Below are positions 35,302 through 44,269 of a stretch of DNA of 64,000 nt, piece after piece. A program made the position numbers and the translations under genes. This stretch comes from Streptomyces sp. NBC_01267 (GTDB lineage: Bacteria; Actinomycetota; Actinomycetes; Streptomycetales; Streptomycetaceae): NCBI RefSeq assembly GCF_036241575.1, contig NZ_CP108455.1, forward strand, positions 2,184,501-2,248,500. Reading direction: 5' to 3'. Numbering within the stretch: the first letter of the stretch is position 1; each line of letters starts with the position of its first letter. The notes under the pieces were generated by a model. It ran no database searches. It was not told where the DNA came from and worked only from the letters and a program-made list of their open reading frames with translations.

Positions 35302-36452
35302 GCCCGTTCTCCCAGGGCGGTGGTGATGCGGGCGCGCAGGGTGGTGCGCAGGTCGGCGAAGGCGACCGGTTCACCGAAGGCCTGGGTGAGGGTCTCGGCG
35401 GTGTCCTTGGCGCGGGCTTCGCCGGTGGTGAAGGTGTGGCTGGCCGCTCCGTAGAGAGGAGTGTCGCCCCATACCTGTGTGGCGGTGATGTGCTCCTCGG
35501 CGAGACGGCGGGCGGAGTTCGCCTGGATGCCGGCTTCCGCCGCGACGGGCTCTTCGAAGGCGGAGACCAGGTTGACGGGCTGGTCGGTGCGCACGATGAC
35601 CGCGACGAGGCTGGGCCGGGTGCGGTGTGCGAAGGAGTTCTGGTAGCCGGTGGGGGCGGACAGGGCGAAGCTGTCGACGAACCGGTCGAGGGCGTCGAGG
35701 GCGGCTTCGGTGTCACCGCCGAGGTTGTCGGTGAGCTGGGCGAATCCGACAGTGGCGTAGCGGTAGAGGGTGGCGGAGTTGAAGCCGATGGTACCGATCA
35801 TCCCGGCGCCGGTCTCGTCCTGTTCGTTCTGGTCGTCGACGGCGGTGAAGTAGTCGAATTCAAGCTGCGTCTCGTGGGTGGAGATCGCGTGGGCCACCTG
35901 TACGGCGGCGTCGACGTTGAGCTTGGGGATGTCGGCGACCATGCGGCCGAACAGGGCGACGCCCACGGGGTGTCCGGTCGTGAAGCTCTCTGCGACGGGC
36001 AGTTCCTTGACTGCTTCGGCGAGGGCTTTTTCGTCCAGGGCGGCAAGGTCGGTGGCGCGGTCCGTCACAAGAGCGGCCACGGCGTCGAGCTGGGCGTTGC
36101 CGTAGAAGAGGAGGTAGGCGGTGTCACCAGCCTTCTTGCCCTGGCTCAGGCCCAGTTGGGCCAGCAGGCAGGTGGCGATCCGCCCGGCGTCTTCGCGGTC
36201 CAGGCCGGTGTTCTGCGAGATCCGGGTGCTGAGTTCGTTGGTGATGCGCTTGGTGCGGGTGGCGCGGTCGGGCTCAGGGGCCTGGGCGTCGAAGTGTCGG
36301 CGGGACGCCCGCTTCCATGCCTGGGAGGAGACGCGGGAGCGGCGGACTCCGCCGTAGGTGGCTTCCTTGGGGTTTCCCTGATCGTCCCGGTTGAGGTTGG
36401 CCGGCGGGACGGTCTGGACGACGTGCACGTCGATGTAGAGGCGCTGGGTCAT
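35298..36452 (-). CDS. cas7e: Cascade backbone subunit Cas7e (Cse4/CasC)
   Basis: A 384-residue Cas7: LYIDVHVVQTVPPANLNRDDQGNPKEA, then GGVRRSRVSSQAWKRASRR, ending in a QVWGDTPLYGAASHTF strand. Six copies line the crRNA in Cascade. It overlaps cas5 by 4 bp. Upstream, 120 bp without a gene separate it from cse2. Confidence 0.96.
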   Translation of the reverse strand: MTQRLYIDVHVVQTVPPANLNRDDQGNPKEATYGGVRRSRVSSQAWKRASRRHFDAQAPEPDRATRTKRITNELSTRISQNTGLDREDAGRIATCLLAQLGLSQGKKAGDTAYLLFYGNAQLDAVAALVTDRATDLAALDEKALAEAVKELPVAESFTTGHPVGVALFGRMVADIPKLNVDAAVQVAHAISTHETQLEFDYFTAVDDQNEQDETGAGMIGTIGFNSATLYRYATVGFAQLTDNLGGDTEAALDALDRFVDSFALSAPTGYQNSFAHRTRPSLVAVIVRTDQPVNLVSAFEEPVAAEAGIQANSARRLAEEHITATQVWGDTPLYGAASHTFTTGEARAKDTAETLTQAFGEPVAFADLRTTLRARITTALGERA

Positions 36453-36572
36453 CGGGTTGCTCCAGGTCGTGTGAGTGAGCGGTAGTCAGTCGGTCTGTGG
36501 TCGGCGTGTATGCACGCGCGCAAGCCGGAGAATGACGTCTGCGGAAGGAGCGGACGCCAGGTGTGGTGAGGG

Positions 36573-37178
36573 TCAGCGGCCGGATCGCGGAGCCGTCGAC
36601 TTCTGGGTCCAGCCGTAGTAATCCAGGCCCCAGCGGCGGCGCACGCGGGAGCGTGATTCGGGCCGGTTCCAGTCGTGGATGTCGGAGACCAGCCGGTTGT
36701 AGTCAAGGGGCTGCTTGATGTCCTTGAGCTGAGTGACCAGGCCGCGCACCCGCAGTTGGAGCGCTGCCGTCGACGTAGCGGAGAACGCCTGCTGGAAGCG
36801 GGAATCTACTGCCTCGTCACTGGTGCGGTCGTGACGCCGGAGCACAAGCATGGCCCGGCCGAGGCCGACTCCGTCGCGGTGCATCGGCCGGTCCTGGCTC
36901 TGCTGGTGCAGCCCGTAGAGAGCGAGCGCCATGTGCTCGGCTTCCTGCTCGGCCGAGACCTCCCCGCGGCGGGCGGCGAAGTCGTCGACCGGGCAGGTGT
37001 AGAACGGGAACATCTCCAGCACAGTTCCGGCGGGACGGCCCAGACCTCGGCGCAGGACCGCGAGGTCCTCGCCGGGCGGGCGTTTCTCCGCCGCAGTGCC
37101 GTTCTTACGGCGCCAGGCGCCGTCCGCGGCGATGTAGCGGTGCCAGATTCTCTGCTTCGTGAAGTCTTCTTCGGTCAT
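36573..37178 (-). CDS. cse2: Cascade small subunit Cse2 (CasB)
   Basis: A 201-residue helical Cse2: GAWRRKNGTAAEKRPPGEDL, LRRGLGRPAGTVLEMFPFYTC, LVSDIHDWNRPESRSRVRRRWGLDYY. It stabilises target DNA in Cascade. The ATG at 37178 (MTEEDF) gives the usual N-terminus; ATG 37223 is in frame and would add 15 residues. Unlike other cas junctions it is separated from both neighbours by 120-128 bp. Confidence 0.93.
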   Translation of the reverse strand: MTEEDFTKQRIWHRYIAADGAWRRKNGTAAEKRPPGEDLAVLRRGLGRPAGTVLEMFPFYTCPVDDFAARRGEVSAEQEAEHMALALYGLHQQSQDRPMHRDGVGLGRAMLVLRRHDRTSDEAVDSRFQQAFSATSTAALQLRVRGLVTQLKDIKQPLDYNRLVSDIHDWNRPESRSRVRRRWGLDYYGWTQKSTAPRSGR

Positions 37179-37306
37179 GGCCTTGTCCAGACGTGATGAG
37201 GGACTCTGTGTCGCAAAAGGCATGCGGGGACGCCCGGGAGGGCAAGGCCGGATGGCCCCGGCCATGGCATGGCGGATGCAGGGCACCTCGCAAGGTGTGC
37301 CGTCGC

Positions 37307-39013
37307 CTACTGGCCGTCAGGGTCGTGGCGGTTCCGCCGATCGGCGTCGGCCCGGTGGAGGATCTCCGCACGGCGCTTGAGGAAGAAGGCCTCGGCCAGC
37401 GAGACGCGATGCGTACGTTCCGGCTTTCCCTCTCCCTGGGAGACGCTTCTCCCCAGAAACGCTCCGACGGGCACCGCCTGCAGGAGGCGGTCAGCGACCT
37501 CCCAGCTCCGGCGCCAGGCAAGCTGCTCCCAAGCGAGCTGGCCCGCCTCGATCCGCTCCAGGTCCTCCACCCCCCTCATCCCCGTCAACAACCGCCGCAC
37601 CAGCGGGTCCAGGGCGTGCAGGACGAGTTCGCCGGACCGCTGCCCCTTGTCCCAGGGGATCGGTTCGGCGCCCAGAGCACGCCGCAGGTCAGCCGAGAGA
37701 TGATTGACGGCCGTGGCCAACTGCTCTGTCTGCTCCGCGACTTCAAGGAGTGCCGAGCGGACGTCACTGTCTGCTTCCAGCGCGGCCAGTGGGAGGGGCA
37801 ACGCGTCGAACATCACGTCGTCGATGACGGCCGACTGATTGCCGTACGCAACACCGGAGAGTTCCACACGCAGCGGATAGGCCTCGCCGAGGTCGGCCGC
37901 CAGGGCGCCGGCCTGGTCCAGGAGCTTGCTCGTGGCGAACCCGCTCGTCTTCTCCCCGGCATCCCGGGACTGCCGCTCGGGTGCCAGGAGCGCATCGAGC
38001 CCGCGCCACGCAGCCTTCCCGGGCTGGAGACGCAGAGGACGGCGCGGCGGCGCGGTGCCACCTTTACTCCTCCCCGCGCTCCGGCCGCCGGTCGGCTCCA
38101 CACGCCACATGGTGTGCGGCTCGGTTTCGGGTGTGTGAGGCATCCGGTCCCCCGCAGCGACCAGTACGCGCGTCACCCGCAGGCCTTCATCGGTCGCTTC
38201 CGGGAAGAGCCGAATCCGGCGGGACTGCCAGGTCCAGAGGTCCAGGAGCCCTTCGGGTACCCGCACCTCCCACTGGGGGGTGCCGACCGAGCGCAGATCC
38301 GCGGGCTCGCGCCGCCTCCACTGCGGCAGGTCGGTCGACGTCGGCGAAGCCCCGACCGGGAGGTTCAACAGCAGTGTCTCGAACAATGTCCTGCCGACCA
38401 GCAGGGTGACGCCCATCTGCCCGAGAGGCCCGGTCGGATTCCCCGTGCTCTTGCCCGCCTTCGCTTTCGGGTCGCCCACAGCACCCGTTTTGATCGCTGC
38501 GGTGTCCCAGCACTGCGTGTGCAGCAGCCAGTGCGCCGCCTGCGCCGGAGTCAGCGAGAAGACGTCGCCCTCCGTGCGTGAGGCGAACAGCGGCACGTTG
38601 TTGCCGGTGGCCGCGGTCGCCACGATCAGTCCGGCATTCTTCGTCTCGCCCTTCGCGGTACGCAGCCCGGCTACCTGCCCGAAGGGCTGCGCCGGATCGA
38701 ACAGGTCGAACAGGTCGCGCTGCGCGTCCAGGTACGCCTCAAGCCTGCGACGTTGCTCCTGCGACCACCGCCCCGTGGAGAACCAGTTCATCCACTCGCG
38801 CTCGTCGGCCGGACGGCCCAGGGCGTCGAGGACCACGGGCAGTAAGGCCTGCCGGAACACGGCCGGCCTCTGTGTGGGAACATCAACCGCCAAATCGCCG
38901 AACTCGTGCGCCTCCAACAACGCAGTACGCAGCGAACGTTCCTCTGCCGGCCCCCCTGCGGCCGGCGGTAAGAGCAGCCAGGGATCGTCCGTCAGGGAAA
39001 AGCCATGAGCCAT
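37307..39013 (-). CDS. cse1: Cascade large subunit Cse1 (Cas8e/CasA)
   Basis: A 568-residue Cas8e: FSLTDDPWLLLPPAAGGP, SLRTALLEAHEFGDLAVDVPTQ, then LFDLFDPAQPFGQV and GLRTAKGETKNAG with a PAM-reading loop region, WLLHTQCWDTAAIKTG. It recognises the PAM and recruits Cas3. ATG 39013 follows GAGGGGG. It starts the Cascade operon (cse1-cse2-cas7-cas5-cas6e-cas1-cas2). Confidence 0.96.
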   Translation of the reverse strand: MAHGFSLTDDPWLLLPPAAGGPAEERSLRTALLEAHEFGDLAVDVPTQRPAVFRQALLPVVLDALGRPADEREWMNWFSTGRWSQEQRRRLEAYLDAQRDLFDLFDPAQPFGQVAGLRTAKGETKNAGLIVATAATGNNVPLFASRTEGDVFSLTPAQAAHWLLHTQCWDTAAIKTGAVGDPKAKAGKSTGNPTGPLGQMGVTLLVGRTLFETLLLNLPVGASPTSTDLPQWRRREPADLRSVGTPQWEVRVPEGLLDLWTWQSRRIRLFPEATDEGLRVTRVLVAAGDRMPHTPETEPHTMWRVEPTGGRSAGRSKGGTAPPRRPLRLQPGKAAWRGLDALLAPERQSRDAGEKTSGFATSKLLDQAGALAADLGEAYPLRVELSGVAYGNQSAVIDDVMFDALPLPLAALEADSDVRSALLEVAEQTEQLATAVNHLSADLRRALGAEPIPWDKGQRSGELVLHALDPLVRRLLTGMRGVEDLERIEAGQLAWEQLAWRRSWEVADRLLQAVPVGAFLGRSVSQGEGKPERTHRVSLAEAFFLKRRAEILHRADADRRNRHDPDGQ

Positions 39014-39292
39014 CAGTCCCCCTCAATGAAAGCTTCTATGTTTAACGCTAGCAGCGGGAGTGAGGCGCCCGCATGCGTTCTCCACAACCAGGTGCAACAA
39101 TCCGGCCGTTGACCCTCCAGCCGCCGGGCCACCATGGCCGGACTGCGGGGATGATCCCCTTCTCTGTTTGCACAGCAGATCGGGACTCACGTCGCCCCCG
39201 CGCCACGCGGGGCACCGAGCCGCCGGGCGCCAGCCCGGCGGCTCTCCACACTCTTGAGCCCAACTGCAGCCGCGCAACCGGCCACGGGCCCT
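39014..39292 (-). promoter_or_regulatory. cas3-cse1 intergenic region, probable Cascade promoter
   Basis: 279 bp with no convincing gene. The part nearest cse1 (39020-39050) is AT-rich and includes GTTAAACATAGAAGC on the minus strand, a possible -10 region. This suggests that the Cascade genes can be transcribed apart from cas3. Confidence 0.45.
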
Positions 39293-42181
39293 CTACACCT
39301 GCCGGAGCCCGAACTCGTCGTCGTACGACACCGTGAAGTCGCCCAGTTGGGCCCTGCGCGAATCGTCCAGCACCAGAGCACGACTCCGGCGCAACCACGG
39401 ATGCCCGTGCCAACCGGGCAACGGCCCGAACTCCAGGGCAGCTTGTGTGAACTTCGATGGCAACCGCACCACCGAGCCCAGCACCTCGTCCAGCACGTCC
39501 GGCGCCACATCGCCATTGACGCTCAAGGCTCGCCCGGCCAGTGTCCGGAAGACCGCATCGCCCTCATCCCGGACCACCAGGACGACCTCGACGGATTCAT
39601 CACCGTCGCGAACCGCCGCCTGCAACGAACCCTCGTCGCTGCCCGCGGTGGATCCGCCGTAGTGCAGACCTGCCAGCGTCCGCCTCTCGTGCTCACCGTG
39701 TGGGGTCAGCAAGAACTGCTGCGCCTCCTCGGCACGGGCCCGGTCCCGGTCCGCCTGCTCCCGGCAGGCAACCTCACCGGCCTCCTGCCACGCCTCGGGC
39801 AGCAGCGACTCATCCGCCCCGTACACCTTCCCCACCAGCCCAGGCACATCTCCCGGAATCGACCACGCCTCGCCCTCGCCAGGCAGCACAGCAGCGGTTC
39901 GCAGCAGCAGATGACGCCCGTAGATCATCTCGCTGGCAAACCCGAACGCCGGTTCGCGGCCCTCACGCGGCTCGAACCCGGTGACGAACACCCGTGGCAC
40001 GCGCAGCCTGTCCGGGCGCCACGTGTCCTCATGCCGGTGCAGCCGTCCTATGCGCTGCAGCAGAAGATCGACGGGGGCCAGATCCGTGACCAGCATGTCG
40101 GCGTCGACGTCAAAGGACTGCTCAGCGAGCTGAGTTGCCACGAGAATCAACCGGCCGCCCCGGGGCCGCGGCGTCCGCGGGCCCAGTAGACGCAGACTCT
40201 CCTCCGTCAGATCGGCACGCCGGGCAACAGTGAAACGGGCATGCAGAAGGCGTACTTCGTCTTTGCCGAACCGCCCGCGCAGCTCCTCGTAGAGACTCTG
40301 CGCCCGCGCAACTGAGTTGCGGATGACGAGCGCGGTCCCTCCGTCGACGAGTTCACTCGCCAGCAGGTCCCCCACCCTCGCATCCGCGTCACCCTGCAAC
40401 TGCCTCCGCTCCTCACGCGAGGACCGAGCACCGAGCACCGTCTCGGGCACCACCCGCACCGCCACGCCGAGGTCCTCGCGCCAACTGCCCGCAGCATCCA
40501 CATGAACCTGCGGCTCCCCCGAGGCGGGCGACCATGCCACCGTGACACTCGGGTACCCGGGCGGTTCAGGCACCGCGACCCGGAGCTCTTCACGTGACGC
40601 CGCACCGGCCAGATACGCCTCGACCAATGCCTGGCGCTGCGCGGGGGCAAGCGTCGCCGACAGGACGAGCACCGGCACCCCGGCCTGGCCCAGCCAGCGC
40701 AGCGCCTCCCGCAGAAACTGGCTCATGTAGACGTCGCACGCGTGCACTTCGTCCAAAATCACGACCTTGCCCGCCAAGCCCGCCATCCGCAGCATCACAT
40801 GCCGCGTTCGGGTAGCCGCGTACAGCAGCTGATCGACCGTACCGACCACGAACGGGGCCAGCAGCCCACGCTTCGGCCCCAGAAACCACTCGGCAGGCGC
40901 CTGCCGCTCCGGCACGCCGCACACCTCAGGTCCGACGCCGTACGGGTCGTCGTCCAACCCGAACTCATCCACCCCGCAGAACGCCCCGTCCGCATACACC
41001 TCCGCGTCCTCCAGCAGAGCCTTCCACTCCCGGTTGAACGCCCTCTTGCCGTGCAGCAGCACCACCCGGGACGCGAGTTGCCCTTCGATCGCCTCCACCC
41101 ATCGACGCGTGCGGGTGAACATGGGATCGCTGGTCGCCTGCGTCGGCATCCCCACGAACACACCATCCGCGCCGAACCTGGCCGCCAGGACTTCCGCCGC
41201 AGCCTGAGCAGCCTCCGTCTTCCCCTCACCCATCGGCGCTTCGACCACCACAAGCCCCGGGCCGCCCATCCGGCGAACTGCCTCAACCACCATCGATTGC
41301 GAGGGCCGCGGCGCATACCCAAACCGGTCCCGGAACGCCTCTGGCCCTGGCACGTCCAGAGCACCCCAGCCGCCCTGCAGCCCCAGAGCCTTCCACGCCG
41401 ACGCCGCCCGCTCGCGGGAAGCTTCCAGACTCACCAGCCGCAGATCGTCCATGCCCACGAAGAAGCGCTCGTCACTCGCGATCCAGTCCGCCATGACCAC
41501 CAGGCCGCTGAGCTGCAGCTGGAACGCCCTGGACGGAACCACCACCGGCTCCACCTCATGGAGCGCCCCGAACCCGAGCTCCCGGGTGAACACATCCAGC
41601 GAAGCCTGCTGAACCCGACGCCACACCCCCCTACCCCGCAACTGCCCCTTCGCCGAACGAGGCTCCTGCACATCCCGAAGCGAGGGAAACGCACCGTGAT
41701 GCCCAGCCACCAACGGCCACACCCAGTCCAACTGCTCCGTATCCCACCCAGCCTCGGCCAGCAATTCTCGCGCCATCAGCCCGCCGGCCCAGTCGTGACG
41801 CCACCGCTTCTGCTGCTTCGCCCCCGACACAGCAGCGGTCTCAAGCCACGTCAACCCCGCCCGAAGCACAGCCTCCGCGCCCTCCGGCCATAACCGCTGA
41901 TGCGCCGGCGTCGCCTTCCCGCAATCGTGAACCCCGCACAACCACGCGAACAGCCGCCGCCCCTGCCCCGGTCCACCAGCCATCTCGTCCAGCGCCGACC
42001 GCGTCGAACGCGCAAGGAACCCGTCCCACAGCAGCTCCGCAACCGCAGCAGTATCCAGAAGGTGCGCCATCAGAAGGTTCGTGGTGCCGCCTGCCCGCTC
42101 CCGCGACTTCCCCCAGAGCGTCTCCAGCGCCCGCACCACAAAAGGTTCGTAACGTCCACTCAGCTCCCGAACATCCACCAT
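39293..42181 (-). CDS. cas3: CRISPR-associated nuclease-helicase Cas3
   Basis: A 962-residue HD nuclease-helicase fusion. HD domain: His40, H85-D86 (GVHDCGKATPAH), H161-H162 and D232. Helicase: Walker A APMGEGKT (315-322), DEVH at 477-480, SAT at 508-510, and QRIGRLHRH (709-717). It degrades DNA marked by Cascade. ATG 42181 follows GTGGAGG. It is encoded separately from and upstream of the Cascade operon. Confidence 0.97.
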   Translation of the reverse strand: MVDVRELSGRYEPFVVRALETLWGKSRERAGGTTNLLMAHLLDTAAVAELLWDGFLARSTRSALDEMAGGPGQGRRLFAWLCGVHDCGKATPAHQRLWPEGAEAVLRAGLTWLETAAVSGAKQQKRWRHDWAGGLMARELLAEAGWDTEQLDWVWPLVAGHHGAFPSLRDVQEPRSAKGQLRGRGVWRRVQQASLDVFTRELGFGALHEVEPVVVPSRAFQLQLSGLVVMADWIASDERFFVGMDDLRLVSLEASRERAASAWKALGLQGGWGALDVPGPEAFRDRFGYAPRPSQSMVVEAVRRMGGPGLVVVEAPMGEGKTEAAQAAAEVLAARFGADGVFVGMPTQATSDPMFTRTRRWVEAIEGQLASRVVLLHGKRAFNREWKALLEDAEVYADGAFCGVDEFGLDDDPYGVGPEVCGVPERQAPAEWFLGPKRGLLAPFVVGTVDQLLYAATRTRHVMLRMAGLAGKVVILDEVHACDVYMSQFLREALRWLGQAGVPVLVLSATLAPAQRQALVEAYLAGAASREELRVAVPEPPGYPSVTVAWSPASGEPQVHVDAAGSWREDLGVAVRVVPETVLGARSSREERRQLQGDADARVGDLLASELVDGGTALVIRNSVARAQSLYEELRGRFGKDEVRLLHARFTVARRADLTEESLRLLGPRTPRPRGGRLILVATQLAEQSFDVDADMLVTDLAPVDLLLQRIGRLHRHEDTWRPDRLRVPRVFVTGFEPREGREPAFGFASEMIYGRHLLLRTAAVLPGEGEAWSIPGDVPGLVGKVYGADESLLPEAWQEAGEVACREQADRDRARAEEAQQFLLTPHGEHERRTLAGLHYGGSTAGSDEGSLQAAVRDGDESVEVVLVVRDEGDAVFRTLAGRALSVNGDVAPDVLDEVLGSVVRLPSKFTQAALEFGPLPGWHGHPWLRRSRALVLDDSRRAQLGDFTVSYDDEFGLRQV

Positions 42182-42417
42182 GCCTCCACGCGCTCATCCA
42201 GAACTGAGCACCAGAGCGTAGAGGCCACCACTGACAAGAGACTTGGCCTGCGGAAACGCCGAGAGCCCGGAACCTGAGATGCCGCGACTCTCCCAGGCCT
42301 TGAACAAGCACGCTGGCGCTCGTGGGGCACCCCGTGGGCCAAGGCGATATGCGGTCACACTCGTGGCACAACGCCCGACGTGTCCTCAACCCGGGGTGGC
42401 GCCGTTCCCGTCCTGCT
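42182..42417. other. region between cas3 and array 2
   Basis: 236 bp without a convincing gene. It should carry the cas3 promoter (transcribed leftward) and the trailer side of array 2. Confidence 0.5.
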
Positions 42418-43280
42418 GGAAGATCCCCCGCGGGCGCGGGCAACTTTGAACGGCCACCAGAGGACCGGACACGGCCCGGACCATCTCCGCAGCTCGTGAC
42501 TACGCAGCCCCGTCCGACCTCAAGGAGTATCCCCACGGACACAGGGCCGACAAGGAGTTCAGCCATCTCCAGGTGCTCTGGCACGGGCCCCCGCGGGCGC
42601 GGGGGCAACCTCTCCGGAGCGACCCGGGACACGGCCAAGGCCGGACCATCCCCGCGGGCGCGGGGGCAACACCGGTGGCGCTCCCTGCCCGGGTGGGAAG
42701 ACCGGACCATCCCCGCGGGCGCGGGGGCAACCGCAGGTCAGCGACGAAATCGGGAAAAACCCGGGGACCATCCCCGCGGGCGCGGGGGCAACCGGCCCGC
42801 TCCCACAGCGACGTCGCCGCCACGCGGACCATCCCCGCGGGCGCGGGGGCAACAGTTCCAGGTGCAGAGTCCTGAGTTGTGCGAGGGGACCATCCCCGCG
42901 GGCGCGGGGGCAACGCTCAACCCCGACCCGGCCGCGCCCTGGTGCCCGGACCATCCCCGCGGGCGCGGGGGCAACGGCCCGCCTTCCACCTGGGAGTTGT
43001 AGCCGAGCGGACCATCCCCGCGGGCGCGGGGGCAACGCGACTCCGGTAGACAGGTCAGGGCCACAATGCGGACCATCCCCGCGGGCGCGGGGGCAACACC
43101 GAAGCCGATGCCGCCGCCGGGCCGCCCACCGGACCATCCCCGCGGGCGCGGGGGCAACGGTTCCGCTGGATCGGTTGCGGGCGGAGATCGGGGACCATCC
43201 CCGCGGGCGCGGGGGCAACGTCAGTCATCAAGTCCCCCTGGATCAGCGCAACGGACCATCCCCGCGGGCGCGGGGGCAAC
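42418..43280 (-). CRISPR. type I-E CRISPR array 2: 11 intact repeats plus about 4 decayed
   Basis: Eleven perfect 28-bp repeats, identical to array 1, start at 42643, 42704, 42765, 42826, 42887, 42948, 43009, 43070, 43131, 43192 and 43253 with 33-bp spacers. To the left lie decayed copies at 42582 (5' third altered), about 42524, about 42478 and 42418-42444 (one base short). Decay at the left and a leader at the right fix the direction: transcribed leftward, oldest spacers at the left. Confidence 0.97.
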
Positions 43281-43410
43281 ACTTCCTGAGCTGGGACTTT
43301 ACCCGGCGAAGTGGCCGTTTTCATTTAGTTGCTTTGGGGGGCGAACCGAGAGGACCAGTCCGTCGAAGTCAACGGCTTGCCAGCGGTCACAGCCTGCGGT
43401 ACGGACGGCG
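43281..43410 (-). pseudogene. array 2 leader with a truncated copy of the cas2 3' end
   Basis: The 130 bp next to array 2 is closely similar to the sequence next to array 1. On the minus strand it encodes AVRTAGCDRWQAVDFDGLVL and PPKQLNENGHFAG, matching the C-terminal third of Cas2, with the same TAA stop 18 bp from the repeat. No cas2 start or N-terminus is present. It is best read as a leader copied together with the cas2 tail. Confidence 0.85.
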
Positions 43411-43487
43411 ACGACCCAAAACCGGCGGAGGCTCACAACGATGCACGCTCGCCGCACCGATTCATGGCACCCCAGCAAAGGGAAAAC

Positions 43488-43554
43488 CACGTTTCCGCAG
43501 GTCAGAACGTTTCGCCTGACCTGCGGGCGGTGGGGCGGGTGGGACTCGAACCCA
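43488..43554. repeat. direct repeat, probable attachment site (att, left)
   Basis: 67 bp matching 50459-50525; the last 27 bp (43528-43554) are identical. They comprise the T-arm and acceptor 3' part of the CAU tRNA gene. The first part forms a perfect 11-bp stem, CCGCAGGTCAG with CTGACCTGCGG (43495-43505 and 43516-43526), the likely original tRNA terminator. Confidence 0.75.
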
Positions 43555-43945
43555 AACCGGTGACGGTTCTCACCTGCGACGATGCCGAAGAAACGGATAT
43601 ATAGGCCCGATTCCATCCGGCTACGTTCTCCTTGATCCAGCTCGATCGGGAGCGGTTAGGCGTTCGCCACACCAGTTTCTTTTCGCCCAGCACGACCGCC
43701 GCCCCCGAGCAGTATGGGGGCTCGGCACCCACGGCCACGGATCACCTCTGCGCTGCAACGGGATTCGAGCCTCCTTCCTCACCATTACTCGCGGCGGGCG
43801 CGATGACCCTGCGTAGCGAAAGATCATCCGGCGGAAGCACCGGGCGGGGTCAGCCGTACGCACCGGTCTGGGCCTCTGCCGTACGCCGGACCAGCACCAT
43901 GCCGGGGACGACGAAAACTGGACAGAAATAACGTGACCGTGCGCC
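43555..43945. other. region inside the island without recognisable genes
   Basis: 391 bp. Open frames exist on both strands but none has domain, codon or start-site support. An AT-rich spot, GGATATATAGG, lies at 43596-43606. Confidence 0.5.
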
Positions 43946-44028
43946 GGAGTATCCCCGCAGCCGCGGCGCCGACGCTTCCGGGGTCCCCCCACTCTCCGTG
44001 CCGAGGTGGCCGCGGGCGCGGGGGCGAC
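43946..44028. repeat. two decayed CRISPR-like repeats
   Basis: 43946-43973 matches the intact repeat at about 21 of 28 positions (begins GGAGTATCCCCGC). 44001-44028 shares a 16-bp core, CCGCGGGCGCGGGGGC, and ends CGAC. They are 55 bp apart, near the 61-bp period. Probably relics of an older array. Confidence 0.45.
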
Positions 44029-44173
44029 GAACGGGTCGAACCGTCCGGCCCGCCGGCCGCGGAGTATTACGTCCAACGGACCTCCGGCGCGCCGGCCTTT
44101 CGGCTTGCGAAAGCGGAGCAAGCGGAACAGGGCTCATCCCGAAGGGCGCTGCCCAGACCCGGTTACAACAAGG

Positions 44174-44208
44174 AGGGGCGCGTCCATAAGAATTATGGAC
44201 GCGCCCCT
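44174..44208. terminator. perfect 16-bp inverted repeat
   Basis: Arms 44174-44189 and 44193-44208 with a 3-nt loop, starting AGGGGCGCGTCC. It lies 62 bp before an SRPBCC gene. It could be a terminator from a lost upstream gene or an element end. Confidence 0.6.
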
Positions 44209-44269
44209 GATACCGCGATCCTAAGAGCTCGTAACAGATCACGGTGAGACGCGGTCTACCCTTGTTAGG

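Noticed and set aside
39014-39292. Small open frames between cse1 and cas3 as an extra cas or anti-CRISPR gene
   Set aside because: They are Arg/Gly-rich with no start-site support and no similarity to any cas family.
43538-43610. A second complete tRNA gene at the left attachment site
   Set aside because: Only the T-arm and acceptor 3' half match; no anticodon arm or 5' acceptor strand follows.
43299-43616. A complete second cas2 gene at array 2
   Set aside because: Only the C-terminal third is Cas2-like; upstream sequence in the frame is unrelated, so it is a copied tail.
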